From Acidobacteriales bacterium 59-55 (GTDB lineage Bacteria; Acidobacteriota; Terriglobia; Terriglobales; Acidobacteriaceae), in contig MKSV01000009.1 in NCBI GenBank assembly GCA_001897435.1, positions 206,071-270,070 on the forward strand: a stretch of DNA of 64,000 nucleotides. Direction: 5' to 3'. The notes beneath the pieces were generated by a model. The model worked only from the letters and a program-made list of their open reading frames with translations, searched no databases and was not told the origin of the DNA. Below are positions 45,536 through 53,377 of the stretch, in pieces. A program made the position numbers and the translations under genes. Every line of letters begins with the position of its first letter. The first letter of the stretch is position 1.

Positions 45536-46564
45536 TCAACGACGAACCGCCCAGGCCATGCCATCGGGTCCGGCGCCGACCTGGATGTGACCGGTCACGG
45601 TTAACGACTTGAGGTCGATGACCGCGACATAGTTGTCCGGGGCGCAGGCGACAAACGCCCGCGTGCCGTCCGGCTGCACCAGAACGCCGCCGGAGCCATG
45701 CCCGATGGGGATACGCTTGATCACCTTGCGTGTGCTCGCATCCAGAACAGCCAGGATCGGTCCGCTTGATACCAGAACATGCTTGCCGTCTGGAGTGAAC
45801 TTGAGCCGGTTGGCTCCAGGAAGGTTGGCGGCGACCGTCTGCACCACCTTCTTCTCCTGGAAATTAATGATGGAGATGGTGCCGTCCTTCGCGTTCGCTA
45901 CCCAGATTTCCTTCTCGTCGGGAGATACATCGAAGCCCTCGGAACCGTTGCCCACGCGCACCACCGTCTGATTCCAATCAGAACTCATGCCACGAGATCC
46001 ACTCGCTGGACCGGGCGTGCGCACAGGCGCCTTATCGATGATGCTCACCGTCCCGGAGATGACGTTCGTGGCGACGATTCGCTGCGCGTCCCGGGAGACA
46101 TAGATCATGTGAATGCGATTCTGTCCTGTCCCGAGAATCCAGTCGACCTTATTCGTCGCGGGGTCGTAGCGAGCAACCGCCTTGGCGACCTCCGAGGTGA
46201 ACCAGACCTTGCCCTGGGCAAACGCCAGCCCATGCGGCCCTCGCAGCGGGCCCAGGTCAACCGTCCGAAGCGGCTTATCGGTCCGGAGATCAACGACCGT
46301 AAGCGTGTTGTACGCGCCGAAGCCGTAGTTCGAGACGAATGCAGTGGAGCCATCGTCCGAGGCGATGACCTCGTGAGGATCGTTGCCGACAGGCACTTTG
46401 GCGACGACTTTCAGACTGGAAGCGTCGACGACGTTAAGGCTGTGCGCCTGCTTGGAGAGGACCAGCAGGGAAGCCGAAGACCTACCTTGCCCACCCTGGC
46501 CAAAGAGTAGCCCGGAGAGGCAAAGACAGGCGACAGGAACGGCGGCGCGGAAGAGAGCTTTCAT
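45536..46564 (-). CDS. Secreted YVTN-type beta-propeller protein
   Basis: Exported protein of 342 residues. The signal peptide (AAVPVACLCLSGLLFGQ) is followed by six or seven beta-propeller blades with the recurring YVTN-like pattern: VVAKVPVGNDPHEVIASDDG, WVANAKDGTISIINFQEKKV, KRIPIGHGSGGVLVQPDG and LTVTGHIQVGAGPDGMAW. Such proteins bind ligands or partners at the cell surface; enzymatic activity is rarely shown. It stands alone, transcribed toward the fucose-type unit with about 100 bp between. No function can be named. Confidence 0.82.
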   Translation of the reverse strand: MKALFRAAVPVACLCLSGLLFGQGGQGRSSASLLVLSKQAHSLNVVDASSLKVVAKVPVGNDPHEVIASDDGSTAFVSNYGFGAYNTLTVVDLRTDKPLRTVDLGPLRGPHGLAFAQGKVWFTSEVAKAVARYDPATNKVDWILGTGQNRIHMIYVSRDAQRIVATNVISGTVSIIDKAPVRTPGPASGSRGMSSDWNQTVVRVGNGSEGFDVSPDEKEIWVANAKDGTISIINFQEKKVVQTVAANLPGANRLKFTPDGKHVLVSSGPILAVLDASTRKVIKRIPIGHGSGGVLVQPDGTRAFVACAPDNYVAVIDLKSLTVTGHIQVGAGPDGMAWAVRR

Positions 46565-46694
46565 CCGTTGAGCCTAACTCCAAATCTGAGAAGAACGCCA
46601 GAGATTTAGGGGACTGCACCCCTCAAAAAGATCGTCTTGCAGAATCCGTACCTGCCGATTATCCAGCGCATCTCAGTATCAGGAGATTCCTCCT

Positions 46695-48434
46695 ATGCCG
46701 TCTAAAAAAGCCAACTCCCGTCCCGCCGTTTCCCGTCCAGCCTCGCAAAGCCGCTTTATCTTGCCCGGCAGCGAAAAGCCTTCTCTTCCCGAGCCTTCGC
46801 GGCAAAAGCCTGCACCTCCCTCCGGCCGCCTCACCGTTTCGGTCGTTGTGCGCTGCAAGCATCCTCTCAAAGCCGCCAACTGTCTCGGCAAGGAGCGCCT
46901 CACCCGTACCCGGTTCCGTCAACTCCACGGACCCGATCCCAACGCTCTCAAACTCCTCCGTGCCTTCGCCAGGGAGTATGGCCTCGCCGTCCAGCCTGGC
47001 ACTCCGCGGCCGGGGAGTTGCATCGTCAAGCTCACCGGGACCGTTGCCGCCATGCAGCGGGCCTTCGGCATCGCTCTCATCCACAATACCGACGAGGCAG
47101 CCACGTACCGTGTCCGCCAGGGCAACATCACTCTCCCCACCGAACTCTCCGGCCACGTCGAAGCCGTGCTCGGTCTCGACAACCGCCCTCAGGCCCAGCC
47201 ACACTTTCGCATCGCCGGACAGCCGGGCAATCTCGCCGCCCGCATCGCACAGAATGGCGGCCTGGCAACTCCCCAGGCCAATATCCGGCCCAGCGCGCAG
47301 GCAGGTACTTCATACACTCCCGTTCAGATAGCCCAGCTCTATCAATTTCCGGCAAATGCCGACGCCGCCGGTCAGACGATCGGTATCCTCGAACTGGGGG
47401 GAGGCTACCGCACCGCCGACCTCACCGCCTACTTCAAATCCCTCGGCCGAAAGGCTCCCAAAGTCACCGCCGTCTCCGTTGACGGAGCCAAAAACAGCCC
47501 ATCGGACATTAATAGCGCCGACGGCGAAGTGATGCTGGACATCGAGATCGCCGCCGCCGTGGCTCCCGGAGCCAACATCGCGGTCTACTTCGCTCCCAAC
47601 ACCGATCAGGGCTTCCTCGATGGCCTCGACACCGCCATCCATGACACCACGAACAATCCAGGCGTCATCTCCATCAGTTGGGGAGCGGCGGAGGCCAACT
47701 GGACCCAGCAGGCCATGTCCGCGCTCGATTCCGCCTGCCAGTCCGCCGCCGCCCTGGGCATCTCCGTCACCGTCGCCGCCGGGGACAACGGCTCGACCGA
47801 CGGCGGCACCGACGACAACGTGGACTTTCCCTCTTCCAGCCCCCACGTCCTCGCCTGCGGTGGAACCAGGCTCACGGGCAGCGGAGCCATTATTAGCAGC
47901 GAAGTCGTCTGGAATGAACAGGCCAGTGGTGAAGGCGCTACCGGCGGCGGGGTCAGCAATGTCTTTCCGCTGCCCACCTGGCAGGCGAACGCCAATGTCC
48001 CCAAGCCCACCAATGCTAAGGGCGGCCGTGGCGTCCCAGATGTCTCCGGCAATGCGGATCCCGCAACTGGCTACTCGGTTCGCGTTGACGGCCAGACCCT
48101 GGTCGTCGGCGGCACCAGCGCCGTAGCCCCGCTCTGGGCTGGACTCATCGCCGTCGCCAATCAGCAGAACAAAAAGACTGTAGGCCTCCTCCAGCCGCAG
48201 ATCTATGCCGCCAAAGCCAAATCCGGCTTCCGCGACATCACTCAGGGCAACAACGGGAGCTTCAAAGCAGGTCCAGGATGGGATGCCTGCACCGGCCTCG
48301 GCTCCCCCATCACAACCTCGCTGATCCCTTTTCTGGCGACCACATCTGCTCCAATCAAGAAGCCAAAGCCAAAACCGAAGCCGAAGCCGAAGCCAAAACC
48401 AAAGCCGAAGAAAAAGCCATCGAAAAAACATTGA
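46695..48434 (+). CDS. S53 (sedolisin/kumamolisin) peptidase with Lys-Pro tail
   Basis: Acid serine-carboxyl peptidase of 579 residues. A propeptide (about 45-190, LTVSVVVRCKHPLKAANCL) precedes the catalytic domain: glutamate and aspartate in DGEVMLDIEIAAAVAPG near 275-285, the oxyanion aspartate in VAAGDNGSTDGG near 364 and the nucleophile serine in GGTSAVAPLWAGL near 473. The calcium-site sequence GWDACTGLGSP follows. The last 26 residues are almost only Lys and Pro, a (KP)n tail. No signal peptide is visible, which is odd for a peptidase of this type, although some bacterial sedolisins lack one. AGGAG lies 9 nt before ATG 46695. Likely active at acid pH. Confidence 0.92.
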   Translation: MPSKKANSRPAVSRPASQSRFILPGSEKPSLPEPSRQKPAPPSGRLTVSVVVRCKHPLKAANCLGKERLTRTRFRQLHGPDPNALKLLRAFAREYGLAVQPGTPRPGSCIVKLTGTVAAMQRAFGIALIHNTDEAATYRVRQGNITLPTELSGHVEAVLGLDNRPQAQPHFRIAGQPGNLAARIAQNGGLATPQANIRPSAQAGTSYTPVQIAQLYQFPANADAAGQTIGILELGGGYRTADLTAYFKSLGRKAPKVTAVSVDGAKNSPSDINSADGEVMLDIEIAAAVAPGANIAVYFAPNTDQGFLDGLDTAIHDTTNNPGVISISWGAAEANWTQQAMSALDSACQSAAALGISVTVAAGDNGSTDGGTDDNVDFPSSSPHVLACGGTRLTGSGAIISSEVVWNEQASGEGATGGGVSNVFPLPTWQANANVPKPTNAKGGRGVPDVSGNADPATGYSVRVDGQTLVVGGTSAVAPLWAGLIAVANQQNKKTVGLLQPQIYAAKAKSGFRDITQGNNGSFKAGPGWDACTGLGSPITTSLIPFLATTSAPIKKPKPKPKPKPKPKPKPKKKPSKKH

Positions 48435-48509
48435 TATCTTTTGCGAAGGGCAGGGCAATACAGTTTCGTAACCCAAACCGCCGACCCCATCGATCCGGAG
48501 AATAAAAAA

Positions 48510-48531
48510 GGCCCAGCATATTCGCTGGGCC
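48510..48531 (-). terminator. Rho-independent terminator of the cysM-moeB unit
   Basis: GGCCCAGC (48510-48517) pairs with GCTGGGCC (48524-48531) around a 6-nt loop. The A-run at 48504-48509 is a U-tract on the minus strand, so it ends transcripts coming from moeB about 190 bp upstream. It may also slow S53-gene transcripts on the other strand. Confidence 0.8.
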
Positions 48532-48639
48532 TAGCCATTTCCAATAAAACATCTTCGCGTCTGCTGCGGGGGAGGATCAACCTCATTCAGGCAGCAGGCT
48601 GGCTTTTAAGGAACCTCAGATCAGGTCCGGTTCTGTTAA

Positions 48640-48693
48640 GGGCACGCTTTAGCCGTGCCGCAAGTGGCTTGACTGCAACACGGCTTTAGCCGC
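48640..48693. repeat. Pair of CTTTAGCCG-containing palindromes (possible dispersed intergenic repeat)
   Basis: The 290 bp between the S53 gene and moeB contain no gene. After the terminator they hold GGCACG...CGTGCC at 48641-48659 with CTTTAGC inside, and CGGCTTTAGCCG at 48681-48692, a near copy of the inner part. The alternation of related palindromes resembles interspersed intergenic repeats of Terriglobia genomes as I remember them; that is recollection, not a search. Confidence 0.4.
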
Positions 48694-48723
48694 TGAGGGC
48701 ATCTCCCGAGACTCAGACCTTCG

Positions 48724-49953
48724 TTAGTACTTCGGCAGTGACGTGTCGATTCTGTCAGCCCATGCCGTGATGCCGCCTTTGACATTTGTTACCTTCTTGA
48801 AGCCCAACTGCTTCAGCGCGAGTGCGGCCTTCTGGCTGCGGTTGCCGGACTTGCAATGAATGACGATCTCGCGGTCCTTGTACTCGGCCAGTTCACCGGC
48901 GCGGCGCTCGATCTCGCCGAGCGGGATCAGAGGCACACCGATATTGACGATCTGGTACTCGTGCGGCTCGCGGACGTCGAGCACGAAGATATCTTCCTTA
49001 TCGTCGAGCTTCTGCTTCAGCGTCTCCACCGAGATCTGCGGGATGCCGTCGACGCAGGGCAGGTCAGCGACCGCCTTGTCGCGCGCCACTTCGAGCGGGC
49101 CAACCGAGGTCGGCTTCTCGATGCCGCAGAACTGGTCGTAGTCGATCAACTCCGTGAGCGTGGGATTCGCGCTGCAGACCGGGCACTCGGGATTCTTGCG
49201 CAGCTTGAGCGTGCGGAAGTTCATGCCCAGCGCATCGACCAGCAGCAGGCGGCCGATCAAGGGTTCGCCGATGCCGAGAATCAGCTTGATGGTCTCGGTG
49301 GCCTGGATCACGCCAAGCAGGCCGGGCAGAATGCCCAGCACGCCACCCTCGGCGCAGGACGGAACCAGTCCCGGCGGTGGCGGCTCGGGATAGAGGCAGC
49401 GATAGCACGGTCCCTGCTCGGTGCCGAAGACGCTGGCCTGCCCCTCGAAGCGGTAGATCGAGGCATAGGCATTCGGCTTGCCCAGCAGAACGCAGGCGTC
49501 GTTGACCAGGTAGCGGGTCTGGAAGTTGTCGGTACCGTCGGCGATCACGTCGTAATCCTTGAGGATGTCGAGCGCATTTTCGCTGGTCAGCATCACGTTG
49601 TGCTTAATGACGTTCAGGTCCGGGTTGAGGCCCTTGAGCATCAACTCGGCCGAGTCGTTCTTCAACATGCCGACCGTTCGGGTCGAGTGGATGATCTGGC
49701 GCTGCAGGTTGCTGGTATCGACGACGTCGAAGTCCACCAGTCCGATGGTGCCCACGCCTGCTGCAGCGAGATAGAGCGCCAGCGGCGCGCCCAGCCCGCC
49801 GGTCCCGATACACAGAACCTTGGCAGCCTTGAGCTTGCGCTGCCCATCCATGCCGACCTCCGGCAGGATCAGGTGGCGGGAGTAGCGGGAGATCTCGTCG
49901 TTCGTAAGCTTGGGTAGTTCCAGTTGTTCGATGGTTGCGGTCTCGGTTGGCAT
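48724..49953 (-). CDS. moeB: MoeB/ThiF adenylyltransferase with C-terminal rhodanese domain (MoeZ-like)
   Basis: E1-like enzyme of 409 residues. The ThiF/MoeB part shows ATP binding (GTGGLGAPLALYLAAAGVG near residue 48), DFDVVDTSNLQRQIIHST and zinc cysteines in CYRCLYPEP and CPVCSANP. The rhodanese domain (about 295-409) has the active cysteine in VIHCKSGNRSQKAA near 370. It would adenylate the C-terminal glycine of a ubiquitin-like carrier and deliver sulfur to form a thiocarboxylate. Being last in a run with cysM, mec and a CysO-like carrier, it most likely serves cysteine synthesis, as MoeZ does in Mycobacterium tuberculosis, and possibly molybdopterin too. A 205-bp gap precedes it. Confidence 0.92.
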   Translation of the reverse strand: MPTETATIEQLELPKLTNDEISRYSRHLILPEVGMDGQRKLKAAKVLCIGTGGLGAPLALYLAAAGVGTIGLVDFDVVDTSNLQRQIIHSTRTVGMLKNDSAELMLKGLNPDLNVIKHNVMLTSENALDILKDYDVIADGTDNFQTRYLVNDACVLLGKPNAYASIYRFEGQASVFGTEQGPCYRCLYPEPPPPGLVPSCAEGGVLGILPGLLGVIQATETIKLILGIGEPLIGRLLLVDALGMNFRTLKLRKNPECPVCSANPTLTELIDYDQFCGIEKPTSVGPLEVARDKAVADLPCVDGIPQISVETLKQKLDDKEDIFVLDVREPHEYQIVNIGVPLIPLGEIERRAGELAEYKDREIVIHCKSGNRSQKAALALKQLGFKKVTNVKGGITAWADRIDTSLPKY

Positions 49954-50015
49954 GGTTCCTGTCCTTCGTGACTTTTTGTGGTCGTTGTTAATTCTAGATG
50001 CTCGGGTCGTCTGAA

Positions 50016-50068
50016 CGGCTCACGGAGCCGGACAGCAACGGACGGTGAAGCCCGCGGAGAGACTCCGC
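50016..50068. other. Two short hairpins in the cysO-moeB gap
   Basis: CGGCTCACGGAGCCG (50016-50030) and GCGGAGAGACTCCGC (50054-50068) can each fold into small stems. They lie in the 205 bp between the carrier and moeB genes, which is otherwise featureless. They may attenuate readthrough or stabilise mRNA ends. Confidence 0.3.
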
Positions 50069-50157
50069 GTGACTCGGAAGATATTGTATCGATGAGCTTT
50101 ACGGGGTAACTGGAGCAAGCCTGAGTGAGTCAGGCGCTCGCCAACATGTCGTTGGGG

Positions 50158-50439
50158 TCAACAGTTTTTGCCGCCGGCGATGGAGGGAATGATGGTGAGT
50201 TCGTCGCTGTCCTTGACGGTGGTGGCTTCCTTGCCATCAAGATAGCGGATGTCGTCGTCGTTCAGGTAGACGTTGACGAAAGAGCGGAGCTTGCCTTCAT
50301 TGGTGAACAGGTGCTGTTTCAACTCCGGATAGCTGGCTGTTAGCTGCTGAAAGACTGCGTTGACGGTTGCGCCGTCGACCGAGACGGTTTCGAGGCCGCC
50401 CGTGTAGGTGCGCAACGGTGTGGGTATATGAATGTTCAT
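50158..50439 (-). CDS. cysO: CysO-like MoaD/ThiS ubiquitin-like sulfur carrier with C-terminal extension
   Basis: Beta-grasp carrier of 93 residues. The fold is indicated by MNIHIPTPLRTYTGG at the start, VYLNDDDIRYLDGKEATTV in the middle and LTIIPSIAGG near the end. Active carriers terminate in GlyGly, the site of thiocarboxylation; here three more residues, Lys-Asn-Cys, follow before the stop. In other systems (QbsE with the JAMM peptidase QbsD) such tails are removed before activation. A JAMM peptidase gene directly precedes and overlaps this one by 4 bp (ATGA). Inferred role: sulfur donor for CysM-made cysteine. MoaD function is less likely but not excluded. Confidence 0.85.
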   Translation of the reverse strand: MNIHIPTPLRTYTGGLETVSVDGATVNAVFQQLTASYPELKQHLFTNEGKLRSFVNVYLNDDDIRYLDGKEATTVKDSDELTIIPSIAGGKNC

Positions 50440-50906
50440 GCTTGACCTTTCTTGTTGTTCGCCGCTGCTTCGGCAATTTCAATCTCGATGCTCTCGTCTT
50501 CGAACTTCTTGTTGTCCTCCGCCGTGCCGCTCAGAAGGAAGGAGTTGGTCACCGCAGCCTTGCCCTTCTCCACGCTGGTGATGATGTAGGAGCAGCCCAG
50601 CCAGTGGGCCTCGGCGAAGTCGGTCGGCGACCACTGCGCGGGGTGGTCGGGGTGCGAGTGGTAGAAGCCCACGATATCGAGGCCCAGGCCACGCGCCTGC
50701 CGCTGAATCTTGACCAGCTCCTGCGGCGCGATGTTGTACCGGTTGTGGGCGGAGTCGGTGCGGGTATTGCCGGCGCGAACGATCTCCCGGACGATGTTTC
50801 CCTCCGGCTCGCTTTTGCCCAGCAGGACGCCGCAGCACTCGTGCGGGTACGTCTCTTCGCCATGCTTGCGCAGAGCTTCGTAGTCGACAAATTGAATTTG
50901 CAGCAC
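50436..50906 (-). CDS. mec: JAMM/M67 metallopeptidase (Mec-like)
   Basis: Zinc peptidase of 156 residues with a complete JAMM motif: glutamate in YPHECCGVLLG near residue 23 and GFYHSHPDHPAQWSPTD near 80-96. In Mycobacterium tuberculosis, Mec releases cysteine from the CysO-cysteine adduct; here the neighbours are the same (cysM upstream, carrier downstream). It could additionally trim the LysAsnCys tail of the carrier (inference). GTG 50906 has AGGAGG about 10 nt upstream and begins 5 nt after the cysM stop. The C-terminus is an acidic-then-basic tail. Confidence 0.9.
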   Translation of the reverse strand: MLQIQFVDYEALRKHGEETYPHECCGVLLGKSEPEGNIVREIVRAGNTRTDSAHNRYNIAPQELVKIQRQARGLGLDIVGFYHSHPDHPAQWSPTDFAEAHWLGCSYIITSVEKGKAAVTNSFLLSGTAEDNKKFEDESIEIEIAEAAANNKKGQA

Positions 50907-50911
50907 GTCCC

Positions 50912-51847
50912 TTAGTCCTCCTGCCAGAAGCGTTCGCTCATGTATTTTTCAGCCGAATCGCAAAGAATGGTCACGATGACGGCTTCACGCTCCGCTTTGG
51001 CTTCCTGCTCGCCAATCCGGAGCGCGGCGGCGACGGCCGCGGCGGCGGAGATTCCGACGAGGATTCCCTGGTTGCGCGCGAGCCCTTTCACCATTTTATA
51101 GGCATCCTCGGTCGGCATATCGATATTGGCGTCAGCCAGCTCCGGATCGTAGATGCGCGGCACGATTGCCGTGGCCATGTGCTTGAGCCCTTCGAGGCCG
51201 TTAAACGGCGAGTCCGGCTGCATGGAAATGCACCGAATGGAGGGATTCAGCTCGCGCAGGCGGCGGCTGGTGCCCATAAAGGTGCCGCTGGTGCCGAGCC
51301 CGGCGACGAAGTGGGTGACCCGGCCTTCGGTCTGCTCCCAGATCTCGTTGGCGGTCGTGCGATAGTGGGCCTTCCAGTTCTCCTCGTTGGAGTACTGGTC
51401 GGCGTAGTAATACTTGTCCGGCTCGGTTGCGGCCATCTCGCGGGCCTTGCGGATGGCGCCGTCGGAGCCGTCTGCGGGGTTGGTCCAGATCACCTCGGCG
51501 CCGTAGGCCGCGAGGTAACGCTTGCGCTCGGGCGAGACGTTGGACGGCATGCAGAGGGTCACGGAAAAGTCCAGTGCCGCGCCCAGCATGGAGTAGGCGA
51601 TGCCGGTATTTCCGCTGGTGGCGTCCAGTAATCCGCGGCTGGCCGTCAGCAATCCGCGGCGCCGCGCGTCGGTCACGATGGCCGAGGCTGCGCGGTCTTT
51701 GACGGAGCCGCCGGGATTGTTCCACTCGGCTTTGCCGAGGATCTGGATGCCGGGAAGATGCGAGGAGAGGCGCTCCAAACGGACCAGGGGCGTATTGCCG
51801 ATGCGTTGGAGAATGCTGGTGCCGATCGATTTGGTGGACGTGATCAT
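50912..51847 (-). CDS. cysM: Cysteine synthase, CysM type
   Basis: PLP enzyme of 311 residues that makes cysteine from an activated serine. The PLP lysine is in NNPGGSVKDRAA at residue 50, the phosphate loop-like ATSGNTGIAYSM near 87 and GTSGTFMGTSRRL near 187. CysM proteins that use the CysO thiocarboxylate accept O-phosphoserine; the adjacent mec and carrier genes make that the likely chemistry, but the substrate-selecting arginine cannot be confirmed by eye. First gene of the unit cysM-mec-cysO-moeB; the divergent gene at 51934 shares its promoter region. Confidence 0.92.
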   Translation of the reverse strand: MITSTKSIGTSILQRIGNTPLVRLERLSSHLPGIQILGKAEWNNPGGSVKDRAASAIVTDARRRGLLTASRGLLDATSGNTGIAYSMLGAALDFSVTLCMPSNVSPERKRYLAAYGAEVIWTNPADGSDGAIRKAREMAATEPDKYYYADQYSNEENWKAHYRTTANEIWEQTEGRVTHFVAGLGTSGTFMGTSRRLRELNPSIRCISMQPDSPFNGLEGLKHMATAIVPRIYDPELADANIDMPTEDAYKMVKGLARNQGILVGISAAAAVAAALRIGEQEAKAEREAVIVTILCDSAEKYMSERFWQED

Positions 51848-51933
51848 TATTTCCGTATCGTGCCCGCGCTCGCCGCAAGAGCGCGGATTGTAGGAGGAGA
51901 CCGGATGTGCGACAGTTAAGATGAGTCTAACTT

Positions 51934-52347
51934 ATGGCAAAGAAAAGCCCGCAACGAAGCTTCAACGACGTCCTCTCCCTCTTGGGCGGTCAACGATTTG
52001 ATGTAGCGCCTGCGCAGGAGGGTGCAAAGCGCGCCCCCAACGCATTTCAGGTCCGCAAATATGGCTGTGCCGCCGAGATTGCCGCCGCACCCGACGGATC
52101 GGTGATGATGTTGTCGCATCCCGGCTGGGTGCTCAACGGCGAGATCTCCCGGCTGCTCGACAAGGGCTACCAGAAATTTCTCAAGACCAGCCATCTGGAG
52201 ATTCCGGCGACTGCCGACAAGCTGCGTGCCATCCATCAGTTCAGCGAAGAGCTGAACGAGGCGACCGGCGCGACCAGCCTCTACAACCAGTCGCTGGGGA
52301 CGACCAGCGATGTCTACATGTACGACCGTCTAAAGGGCCGGGGATAG
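51934..52347 (+). CDS. Conserved-looking hypothetical protein
   Basis: Soluble protein of 137 residues with no signal peptide or membrane segment and no family I recognise. Distinct segments are SFNDVLSLLGGQRFDV, MMLSHPGWVLNGEISRLLDKGYQKF (helical) and SLGTTSDVYMYDRLKGR. Composition and codon use fit the neighbouring real genes. Its start is 86 bp from cysM on the opposite strand, so a shared regulatory region is possible and a role near sulfur metabolism could be tested. It is followed, 30 bp later and convergently, by the GDSL gene. Confidence 0.7.
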   Translation: MAKKSPQRSFNDVLSLLGGQRFDVAPAQEGAKRAPNAFQVRKYGCAAEIAAAPDGSVMMLSHPGWVLNGEISRLLDKGYQKFLKTSHLEIPATADKLRAIHQFSEELNEATGATSLYNQSLGTTSDVYMYDRLKGRG

Positions 52348-52376
52348 GTCAACTCTACATCGAGTTGAACAGGCTC

Positions 52377-53342
52377 TCAGGGAGCGGGCTTGCCCTCAGC
52401 CTCATGCTGTAGTTCTTCGTAGAGCTGGTCGCCGACGGCCTTGTGGGTGGCGGTCGAGGGATGTCCCGAATGGTAATAAAAGTGGGTGCCGGGGCTGGCG
52501 CAGGGCGTCGGGTCCTCATGGTGAATCCTACGTCCGGCGCAGGCGTCCGTGGTGTTCTCGATGCCGTACTTTGAGGGATGAAGCATCACCTCGTCATAAA
52601 AGGGACCCCAGTGACTGAGAGTGATCTCTGCCCCGGCAAGTTGCGGTGCGAGATCCCCGGGGATGCGGGCCAGCACCGGGTTGAGCCGTTTGCCCACCGC
52701 GCTGAAGGCCGGAATCGTCGTCGGCAGCAGCGCGACCGCAAATCGCCTCGCACCCAGATCGTAAAGCGTCCTGATCTCGCCGGTCAGGTTGGCCACGGTC
52801 GTTTCGCTGGGGAGATTTCTGTCGTTGAGACCGCCTGCGAAATAGAAGAGAGTGCTCGCCGGATCGAAGGCAATGGCGTGAGATTTGACCTTCGCGGCAA
52901 AGTCGTCGACCTGATTTCTCATGCCGTAACCGAGCAGCACGCCTTCGACTTGCTTGCCCAGTCCGCTTCCGGTCTGGGCACCGCTGATGGCAAAATCGAT
53001 GCTTTTGCCGGCGATGTCGGCGGCGTTGGACGGCACCAGGTCAAAGCCGAGGCGTTGGGCCAGATAGGCGACCGCCGTGGGACCGTTTCCGTCAAGGTAT
53101 CCTTCGCCGATATCCGAATAGCTGTCGCCGAAGACGTACATCCGGTGGACCTGATGGATGGGCGCGGGCTTTGTTGTTTGAGCGACCGCAGGCGATAGCA
53201 GAGCGCTGCAAGCAAGAACGATCGTGAGTCCATGATTCCACAGCGCGACATGAAGATCCCCTGCACAAAGGTATTTGAAACAAGGCAAGTATTCCCGAGA
53301 GAGCGCCAATCGCGCAACCAACCTCATCCGAATTGCATGCAT
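52377..53342 (-). CDS. Secreted GDSL/SGNH hydrolase
   Basis: Esterase-like protein of up to 321 residues. Block I with the nucleophile serine is MYVFGDSYSDIGEGYL near residue 68, block III with the oxyanion Asn is FAGGLNDRNLPS, and block V with the catalytic histidine is GHPSTATHKAVGDQLYEEL near the C-terminus. A signal peptide (LTIVLACSALLSPAVAQ) is evident, but it begins only near residue 37, so the start is doubtful. A much better ribosome site plus ATG (53251) exists in another frame, and a 1-nt indel would join it to the signal peptide. Substrate unknown; acetylated polysaccharide or lipid are options. Confidence 0.82.
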   Translation of the reverse strand: MHAIRMRLVARLALSREYLPCFKYLCAGDLHVALWNHGLTIVLACSALLSPAVAQTTKPAPIHQVHRMYVFGDSYSDIGEGYLDGNGPTAVAYLAQRLGFDLVPSNAADIAGKSIDFAISGAQTGSGLGKQVEGVLLGYGMRNQVDDFAAKVKSHAIAFDPASTLFYFAGGLNDRNLPSETTVANLTGEIRTLYDLGARRFAVALLPTTIPAFSAVGKRLNPVLARIPGDLAPQLAGAEITLSHWGPFYDEVMLHPSKYGIENTTDACAGRRIHHEDPTPCASPGTHFYYHSGHPSTATHKAVGDQLYEELQHEAEGKPAP

Positions 53343-53377
53343 GTGGACCTTAGCAATGAGCTACCTTGACCAAACCC

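Noticed and set aside
48355..48428. Lys-Pro codon repeats as a microsatellite or CRISPR-like array
   Set aside because: It is an in-frame protein tail of alternating Lys and Pro codons; units are 6 bp and vary in third bases, unlike a CRISPR array.
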